Below are positions 59,595-64,000 of a stretch of 64,000 nucleotides of DNA, piece by piece. This DNA comes from UBA7672 sp963738625 (lineage in GTDB: Bacteria; Pseudomonadota; Alphaproteobacteria; Caulobacterales; Hyphomonadaceae). Within the stretch, counting starts at the first letter, position 1; every line of letters starts with the position of its first letter. The notes under the pieces are model-generated. The model worked only from the letters and a program-made list of their open reading frames with translations, was not told the origin of the DNA and searched no databases. The stretch covers positions 868,001-932,000 of the forward strand of contig CAVTXH010000020.1 of the NCBI GenBank assembly GCA_963738625.1, given 5' to 3'. Both the position numbers and the translations under genes were made by a program.

Positions 59595-60434
59595 AAGGCC
59601 TCAGTCTATCAGTTTTTGGGTCACGGCGCAGCGGATGAGGGCAGGTCGCCGAGCGAGAACGTTCGGGCGTTATCCCCACCTCAGCGAATTGCGAGGTCCT
59701 CGGTCTGATATGATGTCGGGCAGAGCATAAGTTTCGTGATCCCGATAGCGCGGGATCGTGGGCAAAAGTCCCGCCGCCGCGCTATCGGTTGCGGGGCTTT
59801 TGCTTTGTACGCGGAATCGTTCGGAAGAGACAGGAAACGTTGCGGAGGAATGACGCGGCTCGAAGGCGCATCTCCACGACGAGCTCCCCTGCGCCCATGT
59901 TGGGTGCACGGCCAGATTGTCTCTTCCCGGCGCTTCAGCGCACGTCGCAGGGGGTCAAACTCTCGGAGCGACACAAAACAAATCCGGGGGGCTGTCGTCG
60001 TCTGTCTATCATCAGGCCAGGGCTCATCGGAAATGACGCGCCAGTGCTTTCCTACGTCTCGCCATGCGGGGGGTAGGGGGGCATAGGCAGGGTCTATCAG
60101 AAATGAATTCGGGCTGGGCTCTGGGCTTCCTTCCTCTTCCTTCCGAGGAAGAGGAATTTGAATTCAAGCGGCGCGCGGCGCGTTCCGACCTCTCTGAAAC
60201 CGGAAGTTCGCGTGAACAAAGAAGCGATGGGATGGGATAGGATGGGAAGCTCGTTCGCAATACCGAGACGAGCCCAGACCAGACCGCTCAAGGTTGCGGT
60301 CGCACTCTACTGGCCTACGAAGCGCAACTACGACATCAATAACTGAAAAGCTCTCTTTGATTCCATGATCGGCATCCTTTCGACCGACGACGGGCAAATC
60401 GTTGAGCTTCACATCACCAAGGGCGTCGACCGGG
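59595..60434. other. Gene-poor stretch with three hairpins
   Basis: About 840 bp between the IS and the integrase without a convincing gene. It holds three hairpins: gatcccg-atagcg-cgggatc (59738-59757); gcaaaagtcccgc / gcggggcttttgc (59762-59803), which has a T-rich end like a terminator; and ttcctcttcc-ttccga-ggaagaggaa (60131-60156). A 35-codon frame (60365-60472, MIGILSTDDGQIVELHITKG) overlaps the integrase 3' end and is only weakly supported. Confidence 0.4.
59762..59803 (+). terminator. Hairpin resembling a rho-independent terminator
   Basis: Arms gcaaaagtcccgc (59762-59774) and gcggggcttttgc (59791-59803) followed by tttgt. Twelve of 13 bases pair. It lies downstream of the IS3 copy and far from any plus-strand gene. 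Confidence 0.5.
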
Positions 60435-61523
60435 TTACGCCGTGGCTTGAGCTAGAGGCGCTTCCTGCGTGAACGTCAGCACCTTTTTCTCCCACGCCTC
60501 CATCGCGGCTTTCATCTCATTCCAATATTCAAAGCGGTTGTAGATACCGGCCACACCCCGCAAACTTCCGCTCGTGTAATTCAATAGCTTTTCTGTAACC
60601 ACCACCGATGTGCCTTGCGCAGCGAGGCCGGAAGCGAACGACCTCCGCAAGTCGTGAAGCACCCATCCCGAAACACCACTGCGCTCATCCAGCTCGGCTT
60701 TGGACTTGGAGAACCCGCCCCACACGACACCTCCCTGCACCAGACGCAAGACCACGGGTGATGCCGGGAAGACATGCGGCTTTCCGTTCTTCGTTTCCTG
60801 AAGTCGGGCTCGACCTTCGCTGATGTCGGCCGGGGTCAGCTTGCAGATTTCCCCACGCCGTTGCCCGGTCAGTATCAGCACCTTTACCAGCCGGCCGAAG
60901 TTGTCCTCTCCACATGCCTTCCAAATCTTCCCGAGCTCTTCGTTGGTCAGCACTCGGTCACGGGATTTCGGCGCTTTCGACTGCTGCATCCGAGCCATAG
61001 GCGACACGTCGATATAATTCTTGCGGTACGCCCAATTGAAGAATTGCCGCAGGGTGGCGAACGCGTGGTGCTCTGTGGTGGGATATTTTGAGAGGCGCTC
61101 CAGTTTCCGTGTGATGTCCTGCGGGTGAATTTCCGTGAGCAGACCCGGGAAGCTGAACCTTCCTAGAAAGTCCTTGTATCCCTTGTAGGTGATGCTCTTC
61201 CGTTTCCGCTCCACCTCAGCCAGGTATTCCTTCACCCCGGCCTCCCACCCAATCGACCGCGTGGAGCGCTTTCCTAGAGTTTCCGATGCGAGGTACCGCT
61301 TCGCCTCCTTGCGCGCGTCGGCGAGGCTTATGACCCCCACACGGCCTATCGAAAGCCGTCTGCGCTCACGGCCATAGGTCAGTACGAAAGTTCGCACTCC
61401 GCCCTTCGTCACGCGCACGCCGAAACCGGTCAGAGTTTGGTCTGTGTGGATCACTGCACCCTTTGCAGGGACGGAAAGTTTCGTGAGCATTGCGTCGGTC
61501 AGACGCTCGCCGTGTCTCGCCAT
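60435..61523 (-). CDS. int: P4-like tyrosine integrase of the island
   Basis: A 362-residue integrase. The start at 61523 (MARHGERLTDAMLTKLSVPA) is typical of P4-family integrases. The N-terminal DUF4102-type domain (TLTGFGVRVTKGGVRTFVLT, RLSIGRVGVISLADARKEAK) precedes a SAM-like core-binding domain and the catalytic domain: Arg in LTGQRRGEICKL near 215, LHDLRRSFASGL near 285 and the Tyr in AGIYNRFEYWN near 325. The second active-site His is Asn (KLLNYTSG). It lies 130 bp from attR and points away from it, as usual. Confidence 0.93.
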   Translation of the reverse strand: MARHGERLTDAMLTKLSVPAKGAVIHTDQTLTGFGVRVTKGGVRTFVLTYGRERRRLSIGRVGVISLADARKEAKRYLASETLGKRSTRSIGWEAGVKEYLAEVERKRKSITYKGYKDFLGRFSFPGLLTEIHPQDITRKLERLSKYPTTEHHAFATLRQFFNWAYRKNYIDVSPMARMQQSKAPKSRDRVLTNEELGKIWKACGEDNFGRLVKVLILTGQRRGEICKLTPADISEGRARLQETKNGKPHVFPASPVVLRLVQGGVVWGGFSKSKAELDERSGVSGWVLHDLRRSFASGLAAQGTSVVVTEKLLNYTSGSLRGVAGIYNRFEYWNEMKAAMEAWEKKVLTFTQEAPLAQATA

Positions 61524-61652
61524 TGTCTCAAACCTCTGATGCGCACCGGTGAATGCCGATGTGCGGCATGAGAGGCCGATTTCCAATGATTACAGCGACG
61601 TAGCGGTCAGCATGGTCAGGTATGAGGTGGCTTGAGCCGCCATCACTTCTGA

Positions 61653-61666
61653 TTACAAAACCGCTG
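61653..61666. other. attR core
   Basis: ttacaaaaccgctg, identical to 36603-36616, the right end of the island. Confidence 0.8.
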
Positions 61667-61689
61667 CTCTACCGCTGAGCTAATCCGGC
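61653..61689 (-). pseudogene. 5' half of host tRNA-Thr(TGT), split by the island
   Basis: On the minus strand: acceptor gccggat, ta, D-arm gctc-agcggta-gagc, a, anticodon stem gcggt and loop tttgtaa (anticodon TGT). It then runs into tcagaagtgatggcgg, which cannot complete the stem. The 3' half is at 36565-36602. Joined, they give a 75-nt tRNA whose only oddity is a G-A mismatch at the first anticodon-stem pair. Confidence 0.88.
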
Positions 61690-61901
61690 GCCGGATGTCA
61701 CTTTATCCGGACGGGCAAATAGGCCTCGCCGGGCCTGTCAGGCAAGGGCAGGACCATTCGAAGCCGACACAGCACCGGGCATGACGCAACAGGCAGGCCG
61801 AATCGGCCCCGAAATGCCCCCCGTTTGCCACAATTGTTCCGGTTCCCGCCTGACCGAAGCCGCCGCTCGCGCGTTTGATCCGGATAGGAAGGCTGGAAAC
61901 C

Positions 61902-62291
61902 ATGCAAAAGCTCTCTCTTGTCGTTCTGGCGGCTCTTGGGGCGGCGTTTGCCTCGATCGGCTCCGCCGCCGCTCAGTCGCGCAACCAGGCGCCGGACTGT
62001 CCGGCGCGCGAAGTCTCGCTCTATTTCGAGCGCGACAAGGCGGAGCTGAACAGCTTCTCCAAGGTGCTGGTCGACAAGGTGGTCACCGAAGCGAAGTCTT
62101 GCGGCGCGCGCCAGATTCTGGCCGAAGCCCAGGCCGATCCAGCCCGCGCCCACGCCATCTCGGACGCCTTCGAATCGCGTGGCCTCAAGGTCGTCATGGC
62201 CGCTTCGCCGCGCACCTCGGCCGCGCCGAGCGAAGCCATGGCCGCTCGCGCCACAAGCGTTCGCCTCACGCTCAACAACAAGATCGGCTGA
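61902..62291 (+). CDS. Small exported OmpA-like protein
   Basis: A 129-residue periplasmic protein. The ATG at 61902 after ATAGGAAGGC gives a signal ending SIGSAAAQS. The mature part shows a short OmpA-like pattern (VSLYFERDKAELNSFSKVLV, resembling the FxxxxAxL strand-helix of OmpA domains) and a degenerate second half (RAHAISDAFESRGLKVVMAA). The peptidoglycan-binding Asp/Arg motif is not seen, so it may be a relative without that function. It converges with the DUF1761-like gene. Confidence 0.6.
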   Translation: MQKLSLVVLAALGAAFASIGSAAAQSRNQAPDCPAREVSLYFERDKAELNSFSKVLVDKVVTEAKSCGARQILAEAQADPARAHAISDAFESRGLKVVMAASPRTSAAPSEAMAARATSVRLTLNNKIG

Positions 62292-62298
62292 GTCCCGC

Positions 62299-62823
62299 TC
62301 AGGCGGCCTGCCTACCGGATCCCGCCGCCTGTCCCAGGCCGCTCAGCGCCTTGCCGTCGATCAGGAACAACACACCCGATGACAGCAGGAAAGCTGTCAG
62401 CAGATGGGCGAGGTCGATGACGAAGATCGTCTTCGACTCCGTGGAATAGAGCACGTTGTAGGCCAGCCCCGTCGCCGCGAAGCACATCCACAGGATGAAC
62501 GCCGTCCCCAGCGCGGCGGCGATGCTGGCCGGCTTCGCCATCCTGAGCACGAAGGCGATCCCGATCGTTGTCACCAGCGACACCACAAAACCCAGACCAT
62601 AGGCCATGCCCATGCTCATCGCGCCCGGAATCTTGTTGAGCTCATCGAACAGCGCCGCGCCGGTGAGAGCGTGAGCAGCGGCCGGATCGGCGCCGTGGTT
62701 GACCAGTTGCTCCTGGCCCCACGTCTCCATGAACACGAAGCCGTAGAACACCATCCCTACCGCATAAAAGGCGATCGCCGCGGCCAGCACGCCCACAACA
62801 CTGAATCCTGCAATTCTTGGCAT
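62299..62823 (-). CDS. DUF1761-like four-helix membrane protein
   Basis: A 174-residue integral membrane protein. The start at 62823 (MPRIAGFSVVGVLAAAIAFY) is chosen because the upstream extension is not hydrophobic. The first helix ends AIAFYAVGMVFYGFVFMETW. Further helices lie at 75-98, 104-124 and 133-152 (IFVIDLAHLLTAFLLSSGVL). This layout and the W-x-Y/F-G-F motif match the DUF1761 family. Function unknown. Confidence 0.7.
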   Translation of the reverse strand: MPRIAGFSVVGVLAAAIAFYAVGMVFYGFVFMETWGQEQLVNHGADPAAAHALTGAALFDELNKIPGAMSMGMAYGLGFVVSLVTTIGIAFVLRMAKPASIAAALGTAFILWMCFAATGLAYNVLYSTESKTIFVIDLAHLLTAFLLSSGVLFLIDGKALSGLGQAAGSGRQAA

Positions 62824-63061
62824 GTCTCTCTCCCCAATAGGCCCCTCATTGATTGCGCCCGCGCGGCCGGCCCAATCCAGCGCGTGCATATTCAGGCATG
62901 TTATCTCTCCGCATGCGGGGGTGGGAGTCCGAATTCAACCCGCAAGGGGCAGGCTAGGACGCGCTGGCGCTTGGGGGGCTGCCTGTTATAAGCCGCCAAA
63001 GGCCCCACCTCCGCCGGCGGGTTCAACCTGATAGCCGGCTGATTCAGCAAGCGATTTCCTG

Positions 63062-64000
63062 ATGGCGCGCATCCTCATCACCTCGGCCCTGCCGTACATC
63101 AACGGCGTGAAGCACCTCGGCAATCTCGCCGGGTCGATGCTGCCGGCGGATGTCTATGCGCGCTACAACCGCCTCGCGGGCCACGAAGTCCTGCTCATCT
63201 GCGCCACCGACGAGCACGGCACGCCCGCCGAACTGGCCGCCGCCGAAGCCGGGCAGACCGTGCGCCAGTATTGCGACGAGCAGCACGAGATACAGAAGCG
63301 CGTCGGCGCCGGCTTTTCGCTGTCCTTCGACTGGTTCGGCCGTTCCTCCAACGAACCCAACCGCAAGCTCACGCAACACTTTGCCGAAGTCCTCGAGGAC
63401 AACGGCCTGATCGAGGAGCGCACCTCGCGGCAAGTCTACTCTGTCGACGACAAGCGCTTCCTGCCAGACCGTTATGTCGAAGGCACATGCCCCAATTGTG
63501 GATACGAGAAAGCCCGCGGCGATCAGTGCGACAATTGCGGAACACTGCTCGATCCCGTCGATCTCAAGAACCCGTACTCATCCGTTTCCGGTTCGCGCAA
63601 TGTCGAGATCCGCGACACGCGCCACCTCTTTCTGCTGCAGACCAAGATGCAGGACCAGGTCCGCGCCTTCGTCGACAGTCGCGCCGCCAACTGGCCACAG
63701 CTCACGTCGTCGATCGCCTACAAATGGCTCGACGAGGGACTGCAGGATCGTTCCATTACCCGCGACCTCTCCTGGGGCATTCCGGTGATGCGCCACGGCA
63801 AGCCGCGCCCGGGCTTCGAATCCAAAGTCTTCTACGTCTGGTTCGATGCCCCCGTCGAATATATCGGCTCGACCGTCGAATGGGCCGAAGCGACCGGCAA
63901 ACCCAATGAGTGGGAGCGCTGGTGGCGCACCGACAAGGGCGCGGACGACGTCACCTATGTCGAGTTCATGGGCAAGGACAATGTCGCCTTCCACACTGTC
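63062..64000 (+). CDS. metG: Methionyl-tRNA synthetase, N-terminal part (3' end outside window)
   Basis: 313 codons to the window edge, still open. HIGH-type motif near residue 18 (ILITSALPYINGVKHLGNLA, HLGN form). The zinc knuckle is visible (CPNCGYEKARGDQCDNCG near 142-160), a feature of the MetG1 type. Further signatures are RITRDLSWGIPVMR and KVFYVWFDAPVEYIG near 265-275. KMSKS is beyond the edge. It charges tRNA-Met in the cytoplasm. Confidence 0.95.
   Translation, partial: MARILITSALPYINGVKHLGNLAGSMLPADVYARYNRLAGHEVLLICATDEHGTPAELAAAEAGQTVRQYCDEQHEIQKRVGAGFSLSFDWFGRSSNEPNRKLTQHFAEVLEDNGLIEERTSRQVYSVDDKRFLPDRYVEGTCPNCGYEKARGDQCDNCGTLLDPVDLKNPYSSVSGSRNVEIRDTRHLFLLQTKMQDQVRAFVDSRAANWPQLTSSIAYKWLDEGLQDRSITRDLSWGIPVMRHGKPRPGFESKVFYVWFDAPVEYIGSTVEWAEATGKPNEWERWWRTDKGADDVTYVEFMGKDNVAFHTV

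Larger units (their letters stand above)
36603..61666. mobile_element. Integrated genomic island in tRNA-Thr(TGT)
   Basis: About 25 kb bounded by a direct repeat ttacaaaaccgctg (36603-36616 and 61653-61666) lying at the anticodon loop of a tRNA-Thr gene. The gene's two halves are found outside the repeat copies. Inside are a P4-like tyrosine integrase next to the right junction, an AlpA-like excisionase gene (frameshifted) near the left one, a replication/transfer-like module (37.6-43.7 kb), cargo and nested mobile elements. A second, intact tRNA-Thr(TGT) lies inside the left end. No complete conjugation apparatus or relaxase is seen, so it is probably mobilised by others or is immobile. Confidence 0.87.

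Noticed and set aside
59736..60086. 117-codon Arg-rich frame in the gene-free stretch
   Set aside because: It runs through two hairpins and has no ribosome site or protein-like pattern.

Overview
The window is high-GC bacterial DNA that looks alphaproteobacterial, most probably from the Caulobacterales/Hyphomonadaceae neighbourhood. Pointers are a DUF2336 protein, a CaiB-type CoA transferase, a fatty-acid oxidation operon, an OmpA/glycine-zipper lipoprotein, a DUF3768 protein and the general gene style. The species call is inference. I saw no rRNA genes and no CRISPR array.

Layout. Positions 1-4651 hold a beta-oxidation operon: acyl-CoA dehydrogenase (cut by the window edge), thiolase, two tiny membrane proteins and the bifunctional hydratase/dehydrogenase. 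Positions 4666-36423 are ordinary chromosome. They include an S9 peptidase, an OmpA-like lipoprotein, a GST-like protein, a Dcm-type cytosine methylase with a Vsr mismatch endonuclease nearby, DUF2336, a CoA transferase, a transglycosylase, NUDIX, Hpt, NAD kinase, a class II aldolase, cytochrome c, glucose-6-phosphate isomerase, a patatin, an S41 protease, and PbpC coupled to a bacterial alpha-2-macroglobulin. Two pairs of convergent genes are separated by inverted ATTCCCT-type heptamer repeats.

Positions 36603-61666 are a genomic island of about 25 kb inserted into a tRNA-Thr(TGT) gene. The 5' half of the host tRNA lies at 61653-61689 and the 3' half at 36565-36602. The two junctions share a 14-bp core (ttacaaaaccgctg). 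Joining the halves rebuilds a full cloverleaf. A P4-like tyrosine integrase sits at the 61.5 kb end and an AlpA-like gene (frameshifted) at the other. Just inside the 36.6 kb end the island carries its own complete tRNA-Thr(TGT), so it appears to break the host gene and supply a substitute. The left arm of the island (36.9-43.7 kb) is a replication/transfer-like module: a HerA/TraD-type ATPase, an upstream protein that looks like a Walker-less relative of it, a Replic_Relax protein, a CHC2 zinc-finger protein, a CCHC zinc-knuckle microprotein, DUF3768, and several large hairpins that may be origins.

The right arm (44-60 kb) is cargo plus layered mobile-element debris. It holds duplicated alpha/beta-hydrolase lipoproteins and an IS91-like element whose transposase is frameshifted. 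The tyrosine recombinase of that element is split precisely by a 2.55-kb serine-recombinase element. It also holds a beta-lactamase-fold lipoprotein, a group II intron with most of its reverse transcriptase deleted, a TraB/GumN-like lipoprotein, a regulator with a frameshifted membrane partner, and an unrecognised two-gene cassette cut by a decayed IS3-family element. After the island, host sequence resumes with a small OmpA-like protein, a DUF1761-like membrane protein and metG (cut by the window end).
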